Assembly (NCBI GenBank): GCA_025617745.1
Contig: CM046863.1
Location: 806,001 to 870,000 of the forward strand
Direction of reading: 5' to 3'
Origin: Heliocidaris erythrogramma
Taxonomy: Eukaryota > Echinodermata > Echinoidea > Camarodonta > Echinometridae
Length of the DNA: 64,000 nt
A model generated the notes under the pieces. The model saw only the letters and a program-made list of their open reading frames with translations, was not told the origin of the DNA and ran no database searches. The translations under genes were made by a program, and so were the position numbers. This document shows, one piece after another, positions 1 through 12,800 of this stretch (positions are counted from its first letter, which is position 1; the number at the start of each line of letters is the position of its first letter).

Positions 1-775
1 AAGATGTAGATTGGGTTCCTACCGCGCAATGTATTTTAATTATGAGGATACTAGGGAGCGTAGCAATAAAATGAGAAAATTGAAAATATTCAGTGTGAAA
101 CTACCAATTTCAATGAAGGCAGTATAGAAAAAGTAATTGTCAATTTTGTATAATACCCCCTCAACCCCCTCCCCCCCCCCCCCCCCCCCCCCCCCTGATA
201 CGGGCGCCGATGAGCTCAAGTAAGTTATGCGAGAAGCGTAGCGACCGAGGAATAAGATCTTCCATTTAAAAATTTTCGTTCCTAAATTCATTGTTTTATA
301 GCCATCAATATTTGTAGATAACAATTATTTTACTAAATGCCCAAGGGGCGTAGAGCTATGGCATTACCAGATAACAGGAATTTATATTTGTTTTTAACTT
401 AATAGAATCTGGAATTAAGATATTTTTAAAGCAACTCGTTTGATGGGTCTCTTTCGCATATTTAGGAGCCAATTCTGTAAACTACATTTTTTGAACAGCG
501 CCATCATAATGTATAGAGGAAATCTTACTTCATCATTTAAAAAATCACTCGTGGGCTTTCTGAAGCCTACACCAAACCTACGGAAGTGACTGGCGTGAAT
601 AATCTGAAGAGATTTAGGAGCGCCATCACACCAGGAACCAACCAACCAACCAACCAAATTCGAAACTTATTTTGATAACTGTTATATCTCACTTCCTCAT
701 GAGATTTTTAGAGACAAGGAGGACACTTTTCATTCCTCCCTTCTCCATGTTAAACCAACAAAAATTCGCCTCAAC
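1..775. other. 5' flank of the Ig-receptor gene; no gene recognised
   Basis: Upstream sequence before the first identified coding exon. It contains an uninterrupted run of 25 C at 171-195 and a short (CAAC)n-like stretch near 640-656. I see no convincing TATA box or initiator, so the transcription start and any 5' untranslated exon remain unknown. The open frames here are short and have no recognisable domains. Confidence 0.5.
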
Positions 776-854
776 ATGTTTCAGAAGAAAGTAGGGTGTA
801 TAATCTTACTGTTGTGTTGGACATTCGTTGCTGTAGAAAAGTCCTGCTGCATTT
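776..854 (+). CDS. Receptor exon 1: signal peptide
   Basis: Starts at an ATG and encodes a Lys-containing n-region (MFQKK), a hydrophobic core (IILLLCWTFVAV) and a plausible cleavage region before KSCCI, i.e. a classic secretory signal. It ends at donor GTAAGT (855-860), phase 1. The coding length of 79 nt leaves one base to pair with exon 2. The ATG is the only one preceding the hydrophobic stretch in this frame. Confidence 0.82.
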
Positions 855-3800
855 GTAAGTATTTAGTTTTCTTTCATTTATCGTTATTACTACCAACATT
901 TGATAATTGCCCTGTGTTATCATTACAGGAAAAATAAGTAAAAATAAAAATAATAACATTTTCATCTTGAACACTTCAAGAAATATTTCTAAATATTTAT
1001 AATGTTACTTGAATCTTTGAAGTTGGGTTAAAGCCACATCCCATGGATATGAAAACATAGATGAAGTGATTTTAAACACGGTTAATTGAAAAGCTTTCTT
1101 TTCATGCGTATTACATCAACTAAACTAAGTTTTGAGAAAAAGAAGGATTTTCAATTTTCAAGTGAAAATTTTCCTTATTATACTAGTGTCTGGAGAGACC
1201 ATAAGGTCACCTTTTAAAATAAGCCTTAATTATTTAAGGCTTTATTTTTTCCGATTAAATCTATGGATATAGCTTGATTTTGGAACTGAAATCTTAAAGT
1301 TATATACTTTATATAATTTTTAAGATCAGGGGAGAGTTTCATCAAGCGTTTTGTCACTGATTTTTATCGACAACTGTTATAAGCTATTGAAATCCTTGCA
1401 TCTGATTGGCTGAGAGCAAATTTGTCAGTACAAATCACTGACAAAACGCTGGAGGAAACGCTCCCCTGAATTCAAGTGCGTGTTCGTCTATGGATAGTGC
1501 TTATTCCAGAATAAGGCCACCGTTTTATGTAGAATGTTCTGTAATTAAATGGAATTGATGTAGCATGTTTTCGGAACTGAACTCTTTATTATTTTGGTCA
1601 TATTTCATAACTTTACCATAAACATCTTAACTTTCTTGACGAATCGGTGTACACAAAATATATTGTTATTTTTAAAAATAAAACTAACGAATGTATCATG
1701 TTTGGATGTTCCCTTTCAGTTGTTTCTGAGAATAGGACTGTCACCCTGGGAGAGGATGTTGGATTAAACTGCGTCGGACCTTCATCCCTGTATCCTCTGT
1801 CCAGCATACGATGGACAACAGTTGTCAATGCGAAAACAGCATTTTCATGCCGGGGGCGTACTTGTGGAGTAAATTCTACTCTTCACCAGTTGTACTCAGA
1901 AGTTAAATACACTAGCATATTAAAGATACAGAATGTTTCCCTGGATGACGAAGATACGTATGAGTGTGAAATTGCCAACTATCCTGTCACCGTGGAATGC
2001 AGAATTTCATTAACGGTACAAGGTAATACAACCTACCAGTTAATGAATATTGATCTACAGTAATCCTCAAATAACAAATATGAAATATGCAAGTCCTTCT
2101 ATATCTCCTACAAATTGAGAAAAAGCAGACATGGCATTCTGATCTGTAATTATTTATCTTTATTCGGTATGCATGGAATTGTTCCATGCAGAGTATAAAT
2201 CCTCATCATAGCTGGTAGTGTCAGGAATAAATTGAAGAAGACGAAAAACGCATAAATCGGCAGTTTTACATTTCAGTATAAACAATTTTCGCCACCATTA
2301 ATTACTTTAATGTAAATAATTAGAAATAATAAAATGAGTTCCAATTGTAGTTCCTAGCAGTTTTTCTTTTTCTTTTCTGTTATTTTTTTCTGGATAATTG
2401 TCAGAGCCGTAGGAACAATGTTTGGTTCATTCTAACATTTATATCAACGACGGCAAAGTCTGTCATTATACAGAACTAGTAGATCTATGCATTTCTTACG
2501 GTCAAAAACAAGAAGAGTAAACATGGAATTATCATTTTCTTTTTCTTGTTTTTAGTGCCAGTAAAAGAATTGATAATCGTGGATCTTGACGTTGATGGTC
2601 CATATCTCATTGTAAATGAAACTGTCAAGGCCGTAGCAGGGACTGAGAGGAATCTAACCTGTCGAACACGCCAATCAGTCAAACCAAGCGTTAATCTGGA
2701 ATGGATTCAAATTGGGATGAATATCATATCTGAATACGGCGAAGAAATTAAAGATAAACGTGATGCTCGTCTCATCGTGTCATCAAAAACATTATCATTT
2801 ATACCATTGACGACGGATCACGGAAAGAGCATAGCATGTGCTATTCGTCTGGAAAATGGTGCACGTTCGAATGCGACGTCTGTTATTTTTCAAGTAGAAG
2901 GTTTGAATATTTTCCTCAATCTGCTGTAATCTCATAGCAATATGCCTGTTAAGTAATGTATTCATAGCCACGTCGCCCACAAGCGTTCTCAGGCAAATTC
3001 TGATTCACAACGTCTGCTATGCATAGCATTGATGTACAAAGTGAATGGGCGAATCGAGTAACTGTTGGATTTGTAGAGGCCGTTTCATTCTTCGTTTATT
3101 CATATTTTAGTTCACCACGAGTTCAAAGAGACATTCTGAGTAATATCAACTTTTAGATAAACCGCATATTCAGGATAAAAAACTCAAACTGAACCACAAA
3201 GAGAGATTTGTCTGACCGTTCCGCATGTCTACCCTATACCGTGCGCATACACTTTTGAAATATCTGTCAAAATTGCAGTTCAAAATATTTAGACGATTTT
3301 TTTCATGTAGATTGATGCCGAATAGTCTCATTTATCAAGTGTCACCAACAAAACAATTTTTCGTTCATCTTTTGGCGAACACTGAATGTTTTTGTCCAGA
3401 GTGTGAAAAATGGCTTGCGCCAAATTGAAAGAAGAGGGAAATTCCCGGTGGAGCCACTCATTGAGACTTGGGGACCGCATGACCGTTACCAAAATCGCGG
3501 ATATAGGGGTGAATTTCAAGGAACGTCCACGGACAGAATATTCCTCGAAATATAGAAAATAGGGGTGCGCAGTTGTCCTCGAAATTGATAAAATAGGGGT
3601 CAGGAAGGGGGAAGAAAACCCATGAAGAAAAAATCCCGGAGCCGAGTCGCTAGCTGCGGGCCTGCAGGGCCCAGGGAGGGCGCGTTCATCGTTGCGAAAA
3701 AAAATCCCCGCACTGCCGTCAAGTAACGCTAACAGTAACAGTCCCATTCATACGCTTTCATGTTAGTTGATGGGTGTATGGGTATGAGGCGCTCATATAG

Positions 3801-6800
3801 GCCATAGTTATAGTAGCTTATCTGAAGATAACCTTGTACTCCAGACTAGCTTTTATAGGTGAATATGCTTCAATAGCTTTTGTGTATACTATCAGCGGGC
3901 CTTTTTCCAGTCTAGACAATTCATAGTATTACTTAGTATCATACATCATGAGTCATGAGAGGAAATAATTCATTTATTTAAAATTTTCAATTCTGAATCC
4001 CCAAATTTGTGGCACAGTAAGACTATTTGAAGAATCCATGAATCAGGTCATCTAGCAAATTAAAGAAAATCAAATCTTGCTTAGAGCAATTTTGTTGTCT
4101 GTTTGTGACTGCTGCAACAGTGAATGTTGGATACAGTCCCACATAGGCAAGGGCCCACCCATGGGCCATCTCGTGTATGAATGATCTACAATGGAAATAG
4201 GCACGCTGATACACATTAAAAAATGCATTTTCCTTATATTAATTGCGTGTGAACTTGTAATTTGAGGAATCGGGTCTTGGACACCTATATGTTAATGAAA
4301 AAAGGGTATAAATGTCTTGTCCTTGAAATATGGTAAAATAGGGGAAAGTTTCCGAAAGTGTCCTTACAATCTTAAAAATAGGGGTATTTCAAAGTACCAT
4401 TTTGTCCTTGTTTTGACGTAAAAAAGGGGGTTAAATTTCACAAAATGTCCTTAAAATTGACTGCAAAAGGGGGGTATTTGCATTTTTGGTAACGGTCATA
4501 CGCGTCCCCCTCTGTGGGGGAGTGGCTCCACCGGGGGGAATTTAAACCAGCATTCCGAATAAGTACTCCCATTCAAACAAATCGCTCCTTTGCATAAATT
4601 TATGATTATGTTCTGATAGTCTAGGAATTCTGTGTCAACTTTCTATCATTATTTTAATATACATGGCTCAGAATTAATAATGTGTACTTTAAGCACAGTA
4701 TTCACAATACACAAACACATCAAAACCAATCATTCATTCAAGGACTATCAAATTAATTAATCTTCAAATCATTCAACCAATTAATCAATCAATCAAAAAT
4801 TAATAAATAAACCAATCAGTCAATTCATTAATACATCAACCGCAACAGTTATTCAGTCAGTGAGTGATTCAGTTAATATTTATTAAAGTGATACTTTTCT
4901 TCTTGATTGCATGTGGATTTGATGTTTCTGTGATTTGTGAATACTGTGCTTAAACGATCTTGAAGTAACCTCACATCATTAATTCTCAGCCGTGTATAAA
5001 AAAATGAAATCATTAAAGTGATAAAAAAATTGACATAATATCATGACATAATAATTTATGCAAAAGAGCAATTTGTTGGAATGGGAGTTCTTATTCGGAC
5101 TGCTGTTTTAATTTTTCCTCTTCTTTCAATTTGGCGCAGGCCATTTTCCACACTCCTGACAAAAAACAGAGTTCGCCCAAGCGTGAACATTTTTTTTTGT
5201 AAGTGGCACTTGATAGATGAGACTATTGGGCATCTTTCGACATGAAACAAAATCTTCTAAATATTTTTAGACACTACAAAATGGAATAATTGTAACACTG
5301 GTTTGTCTGGACGATGCCAATTGAAAACCGACAGGATTCGGTAATCTGGCATGATACTATTTTATCTATAACCAAAAAAATATATAGAGAGATACAATGA
5401 ATGAATTCCAGAGAAGACATTGGTAATGCATTGCATTCCAACGTTTTTATTTATTTTCACCAAATTTTCGATCCTCACGGATCTTCCTCAGGGTAATGAA
5501 CAGAGTGAAATGTGTAGGTGAAGCTCTGCTCAGAAAAAGTTGACAATGTAATGTCAATAAATGTATAGGTATATATATAGAGAGAGAGAGAGAGCAAAAA
5601 GCGATAAGTCAATTGTATTTTTTTATATGATTGCCATATAACACTAATCAACAAGAACAACAGGTATATGTATAAATGATTATATTGAAAACAATAACAA
5701 GAAATGACTCTCGAGTAGTTTAAAATAATAATAATATTATATCCATTTATATAGCACAGCTACTATACAAATATACTCTACTGCCCTTAATACAAAGTAT
5801 CACATTATTACCCCGGCTTTAGCCGATCTGCCATGTTAGGCGCTAAGGTATTCAAGGAATTTCTTCCTACCGGGTACCCATTTACTTCACCTGGATGGAG
5901 AGTGGCAAATGTAGATGAATGTCTTGCCAAAGGACATTAGCGCCGCGGCGGGATTCGAACCGCGAACCATGTGATCCACAGTCCGGTGGGCTATTTGTGT
6001 ACTTCACTGTTTCCTGTTTTTTTTACATTTGAACTTATTCTTTATCTCCTATTTCGTACCTAAAGCAACTGAGATTATTCAAATATAGTTCAATTTCTTT
6101 TAAAACCTTTTTTATTATAAAAGAGAACATTAGTGTGAGAAAGATAACTTTTATTGCAAATGATTCTCATTAACCTTTTTTTATAGTAATACATGTATAA
6201 ATTTATTCAGGTCTAGTAAAATAGCCCCTTGCGAGTATACCATTGCTCGAGTCGTGAGCAAAGAGTATAATCTCTACTAGTCTGGATGAACAACAAAAGT
6301 CATCGACATACAATATGAATAGTAGTGGGCCTAGTATGGAGCCTTGAGGTACTCCGCAAGTTATGTCTCCTATTGAGGAGTCACAGTTATTAATAACTGA
6401 AATGATTTCATATTTGTAAAGTAATTCCTGAACCTTTCCAGGGCCTTTCCTCCAATCCCATTTTGATTCACTTGATGTGAAAGTATATCACGATCAACTG
6501 TGTCAAAGGCTCCGGTGAAGGCCAGAATAAGCCGATAGTGTTGGAATTATGGTCCAGTGCGTTCGCAACCTTGTCAATAAATGTCAAGAGAGCATGTGCG
6601 GTAATATTGCTATTCTCGAAAACATTACTCATTATGTTATATTTATCAAGAAAACTAATTGTTCTGTTTATCTTTTCCAGGATCTTTTAAAATATTTTTC
6701 AAAAGTATTTTCTTGTTCTATTTTTTTTTTCATGTAGAATGCGTTTCCAGCGTTGAAATTTGTGACTGCAGAGGGAAATTTCTAAAGCCCTATGATGATG

Positions 6801-9800
6801 GGTTACGTACACTTTCCTGCAAAACTGATAAAACAAACCAAGGCCTCATCTCCTCGACTGTCTACGTGAACACATCTCATGGCGATTACAATATGATCTC
6901 ATCTCGGGACAACACAAAAGAGGGTGTGTTGTCATTCAACCTTACAACCAACGTTCCAGTTAACATTACATGCTGCACATCGAATACGTATTTTTGCCAG
7001 ACGGTCTGCTCAGACTTGTTTCAACTCCAACCTCATCATTGTAAGTAGGACAACGTCCAATGCAGAATGATTAGACAGTTTCAAGTTATTTGGATGTAAT
7101 TCAAGAGATACCACCAAGATGACCGACGACGCAGAAGACCGACAGCCCGTGAGACCGACAACCGAAGAAACTTGAACTGTCGGTCTCACCGAACTTCTGA
7201 AAACATTTTTTTAAGAGGCACGTGCCGTCTGTTTTCATTTAGCCTTTTGACAAGGCCCTCGTGACTTGGCTATTTTTCTCGGCAAGTAAGCTAGTAGTGG
7301 CTGCATAACAAGACTAGCCGCCCAGCCCGGTGAATGCGCGATCGAGCGACGTGAGTCCGAGGGCCTTTTGGAACCTGGACTATATTTCTTATACTATCCT
7401 TTGTTCCTAGCGAGGATCTGCTACTTATAGGTAGGAGCCAATCAGCGAACGTATCTTCGCATGACGTCAGCATAAATTTGGTAGGCAAATTCGCCTTCAT
7501 CTGGAGCTAGCTCGCTCGGCACACCCGGCGCTGCGGTCCGTGCAAGCTACGTCAATCGTGGAAAGCAAGCCCCGCAGATACCGTTGTGATTCGTCGATAA
7601 TCCTCGGTAGGCGTGTTTAAGCATACGAATGTCAACTCGTGAATAATTCATATCGGACGATGGAAACCCAGGTTCCAAAAGGCCTCGCGACTAAAGTCGC
7701 TCGATCGCGCGTTCACCAGGGCCGTGTTGATTCTTTTCGTCGCCGGCTAGTCTCAACTCAGGCATAGCATGACGAGGAAAATAGCCAAGTCACGAGGCCT
7801 TGTCAAAAGGCTAGTTTTCATGGGATGTCAGTCTCGCGTGAGTTGGTCAACTTGGAACACCTATTTTCAGTCGTCTTTTCGAGAGGCAGAATTTCTTTTA
7901 AAATTTAATTTATTATTATTTGTTTTTGTTTGTTAGCTGTTGTGAGCCATATTCATTTTTATTTCATTCATTCATTTCGTTTAACATGCCAATTAACATG
8001 CCAATTATTACTTATTTTAAATCTCGAACTTGTAAATGTAGTTTTTGGCTAATTATTTATATGTAACAAATATTATATGCTGACCAGAGAAGGAACGTGC
8101 CCCTACCCTCAGGCATAGTTAAGGTTGCCATACGTTTCTTAGAGCCTGTGTACAGTTTAGATATATATAATATATAATAATATTCCGTTTTTTATATAGC
8201 GCCTAATACATCAAATGCTTGTGTTTCTAAGCGATATACAGATATATTACTACCCCGGTCATCGGATTCTGACATGCCCGCACACAATGTGTGCACTTTT
8301 ATCCGCTCACTGGGGAGTATTCCAGATCATGGCTGTAGTGCCTTACGCGATGCTTCTTCGACCCAACAGCTCTTAGCACAGCAACCCTAGGGACTTTGCC
8401 TGAAATTGCAGCACTCAGGCGGACATGCAAACCACAGTTTTTTTCACGTGTCCTCTGCACATACATGTACACACACCAGGCAGGCTCGGTCAGGCAAATA
8501 AATTATTCTGTCCCCTCTCATTTCTTTGATGTTTCTACTAAACAAAAATGTATTACGGAATACCCCCCCCCCCCCCCCTCCTAATGGTAATACAACAGTC
8601 CAGAAGTAAATCGGTCCAATTTGCTAGATCGAATACACATTCCACTGGTTTCCAATTCTTAGACAGACCAGACCATAATCATAAAACGTAGTGTTCGCTT
8701 TCTGTTGAAACACGTTGTAACTTAAACATTTTTTCTCCTTTGTCTCTCACAGCTTGCTTTTCAATCGAAAAGGAATCAAGTACAGTCGAAAATGTCACCT
8801 TCCTTGAACCTCCGCAGAAATCAAGTAAGGTTATAATTTCGTTTAAATTAAAGGAAGAGGAAAAATAACACCCCCCCCCCCCCCCACAAAGAAACAATTA
8901 AATAAATGAAAAAAGCAAAGCAAAACTTAACTAAATAAGCAATCAAACAAACAAAACCACATACTAATTGCTGTAATTACTATTTGTTATCATCAAGTCG
9001 CTTGCATCCTACAAACGGCCATATTCAATGCGTATAAAATATATATATATAAACTCCTCAACAAAAGTTTGGAAATCTGACTTTGGCCACTAATTTCTCC
9101 CATCTCCCATATTTCCCAATGCATGTTTGATATAATTCAAAAGATCATTTAATTCTCTTTAAAATGGTACCCTGCTTGTTATGATCATGCCATCAGGAAA
9201 AGAGCAGGATTCAAAAGTGTTGGATAAGGTCTGAACTGAAAAGCTGCAAAACGAGCAGAAATGGTCATGAAGGGTCAATAAAGAACACGATTCTTTTGTC
9301 CGGAGTGATGTCTTTTGTTATCAACTGGTCAACCATGAATATCAAATTCAATAGAAGTTTGAATTTCATATTCAAGTTTTTGGTGGTGAAATGTCAGGCA
9401 GTGTTAATGGCTCAGTCTGTTAGGTTGGTTGTTCATTATGCCACGTGTAAGTAATGTTCAAAAAGCCCGCGCCATTGGGCAAATCGAAGCTGGGATGCTT
9501 CAAAAAGATGTAGCAGAGAGACTTGGTGTAAGCCCTGGGACCATCACTAAATGGAAACAGAAATTCCGAGCAACGGGTGATGTCAAGGATCGGCCCAGGA
9601 GTGGACGTCCGAAGATCACGACGGAACAGCAAGACCGTTATATCAGGGTACTTGCTTTACAGAATCGTAGACGATCGTCACAGAGTATTCAACGAAGCGT
9701 TGTTAGGAGGTTCAACACCAGGGTATCTGATCAAACAGTGAGAAACCGCCTCCATGCTGCCAATCTCCGAGCACGAAAGACGGCAAAGAAGCCAGCAATG

Positions 9801-12800
9801 ACTGTTCGACAGAAGCAGGAGCGCCTTCGTTGGTGCCGCGATCATCTCCGCTGGAACAGGCGCGAGTGGCAGATGGTGATGTTCGGCGACGATGGGCGAG
9901 TGAAGGTGTGGCGTAGGCGGGGTGAACGTTTCGACGATAGCTGCATCGACCGCGTTACACCATTCGGTGGAGGAAGCGTGATGGTGTGGGGAGGCATCTC
10001 GACTGCAGGAAAAACAGAACTTGTTGTCATTGACGGAAACCTCACTGCTCAGAGGTATAGAGACGAGATCCTCCAACCAACAGCTTTCCCGTATTTAAGG
10101 AATATGGGGAACGACGCAATCCTGCAAGACGACAACGCGAGACCCCACAGAGCGAGACTGGTCCGCAATTTTCTCGAGAGAGAGGATATCACGGGAATGG
10201 AGTGGCCTGCATGCAGCCCAGACCTAAACCACATCGAGCATCTCTGGGATCAACTCGGCCAGTCTGTACGGAAGAGAGTCACCAATGAAACGACACTGGC
10301 AGGACTGCGTCAGATTCTGATTGAAGAATGGAATGCCGTTCCACAGCAACGAATCACGAAGCTCATCAGCAGCATGAGGAGGCGGTGCCAGGCGGTGGTG
10401 CAAGCACTTGGGTCGTCCACCCGTTACTGAGCCTTGATCATGTTAACTGATGAAATCAAAGATCTCTGTATGTGACAATAAAGATGAAAATCCATTAAAT
10501 CAAGCCCCTGCCTCTTCATTTTTGATGTTTTGTTGTGGTTTATGTAGTGATGGTTCTGTGAGATAACATGGTTTGAGTCGTGTTTTGAAATACCCATACA
10601 TGCATGTTTGTTTGTTTGTTATGTGTTTGTTTGTGCAGAGGTTTGTTTGATTCCATGTTAATGTTGATGTTAAGATGCATGTTACGGGCCGCTCCCTGCC
10701 CGTATCCCAGGTTCCCTGTCTTATATTTACGTAGACAGCACAACAACAGATTACTCTGGAAAACCGGTTGTAAGTTAATAAAACTCCATGTTGAATCTCC
10801 TCTTGGTCTCCCCTCCATAAAAACATACTTCGGAGTGTAATGAAGAAAGTATGTACATAAAATCTCGTACAACACAGAAACTTTGTATAAACGAACACGT
10901 TATAACTTCATTACACAGTATAGAACCTTATACGAAAATATACATTTTTCGTCCCGGTTAGTAAAATTCTATCTATCGATCCCTTTAGAATGAATCGATT
11001 CAAATACAGTCGTTTTCAGCAATAATGTGAACTAAATATAATGCAAAAGGCATAGAAACGACTGTAGAGCATCTAAACACAGCATTGGCTTGCTAGCTGA
11101 TCCTAAAAATAGCACAAGCCTCATTATAAATGCAGAAATTGTGTTCTAGAGTTGAACATGTAATAACAAAGAGTGTGAACACAATTCCATGTCTTTAAAC
11201 TTAATGAATTAGCATGTAAATTTGCTAGGAGACATATAAAAGCAATCAACTTGATATATAACTGCAGTATTGCTCAGAATCCTCCCTTGATGCAAGTAAT
11301 GTAAGAATTATTACAAAAGTAAATACATGTACAACAAAATAAAATCGCATAGAAGTTAAGACATCAAATGGGTTTTCAGTACATGTATCATTATGTACAG
11401 GCATATACCATTACTGATGCTTCTTTGCAATTTTAAGCAAAATATCTTTTCTTACAATGCAACAATCAATAAACAACCTTCAGCAATATTAGACCTGGCT
11501 GAAAAATAGGACAACAATGATCATCACAATATATATGATCTATAAAAGTTTCCACCATTAATGCAGACACATTGATAACAAGATATTTTAGTTGGTTAGT
11601 TTAACACATGAATTCCACAGACCAAAAATATGAGAAAATTCATATCTTTTTTGTGATTCTCAAAACAGACAAAAATCCATTTCATTCCACACTTCCTGTA
11701 GTTAATAACAACATGCAACATAGTTTGCATAAGACATAAATTGAATTTATATAATGTATTTCCTGTTTTAACTTTGACAAACATGCACAAACAAAAGGAG
11801 AAATCATTTGTTTCTCTCTTCCTATCCCTCCGTAACTGTGCCAAAGGAGTTTAACACCAAAATACTGTCATGCATGTTCCTTTTTCAAAACAAAAAACAG
11901 TTATCATTTCATGTACAAAAATACATTGTACAAAATATATCTGGAAGGCAAACATGAGAAAAACATAAAACTTTACACTGAGTCCAATAAGTCTCTGTTT
12001 GCAATAGTTTGTGATTATCAAAGAATCACTCCAAGTTCAAAGTTCTGGTTTTCTTCTTCACGTGCAATTCCAGTTTATTCACAAAAAATGTTCAACTGTC
12101 CAAGCACATGTAGATTATTTCACACTAGGGTAGTTCATTCTCCCATAGGATTGTTTAAATGTTTAGTACAATTCTGTCCAAAGATTACACGCGAGATAAA
12201 GCGTCTGCAATAACATTGTCCTTTCCTGGCACATGTTGAATGTCCAAGCTGTACTCTTGTAGCAGCAAACTCCATCGTCTCAGTCTTTGGTTTTTGTTTT
12301 TCATTTTGTTGACAAATGTCAGGGGGTTATGATCAGTTAGTACCCTGACTGGATGTTGAGATCCACTGACGTACACGTCAAAATGTTCAAGTGCAAGTAT
12401 CAAGGCCAGTGTTTCCTTCTCAACAGTAGAATAGTTCTTCTGACTTGCACAAAATTTCTTTGAGAAGAATGATATGGGACGGTCGACTCCATCTGCATCT
12501 TTTTGAGTCAACACGGCACCAGCATCCACATCACTCGCATCCACCAAGAGGCCGAATGGCTGGTTGAAATCCGGAGCCATCAGTACAGGGTTGACTAGCA
12601 CCATGGAGTCTGGTGCTCCAAGCAACGGACGGCCAAAGGGGATTGGTTGTTGGTTGGAGCCAGCGTCTTCACACAGGGGGTGAGGTGAAGGTCCCATCTT
12701 GTCTAAGAACACCTGGGCCTCTCCTGCCGGATCCTCCTTCCACCTCTGTAGGGGTCCTGCCGCTGCCTCAGCAGAGAATGGCTTGACTCCGCCACATTCA

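Noticed and set aside
10500-10898. Two overlapping minus frames of 111 and 132 codons
   Set aside because: They cross the Tc1 3' region into the LTR, so they span an insertion junction and cannot be one gene.
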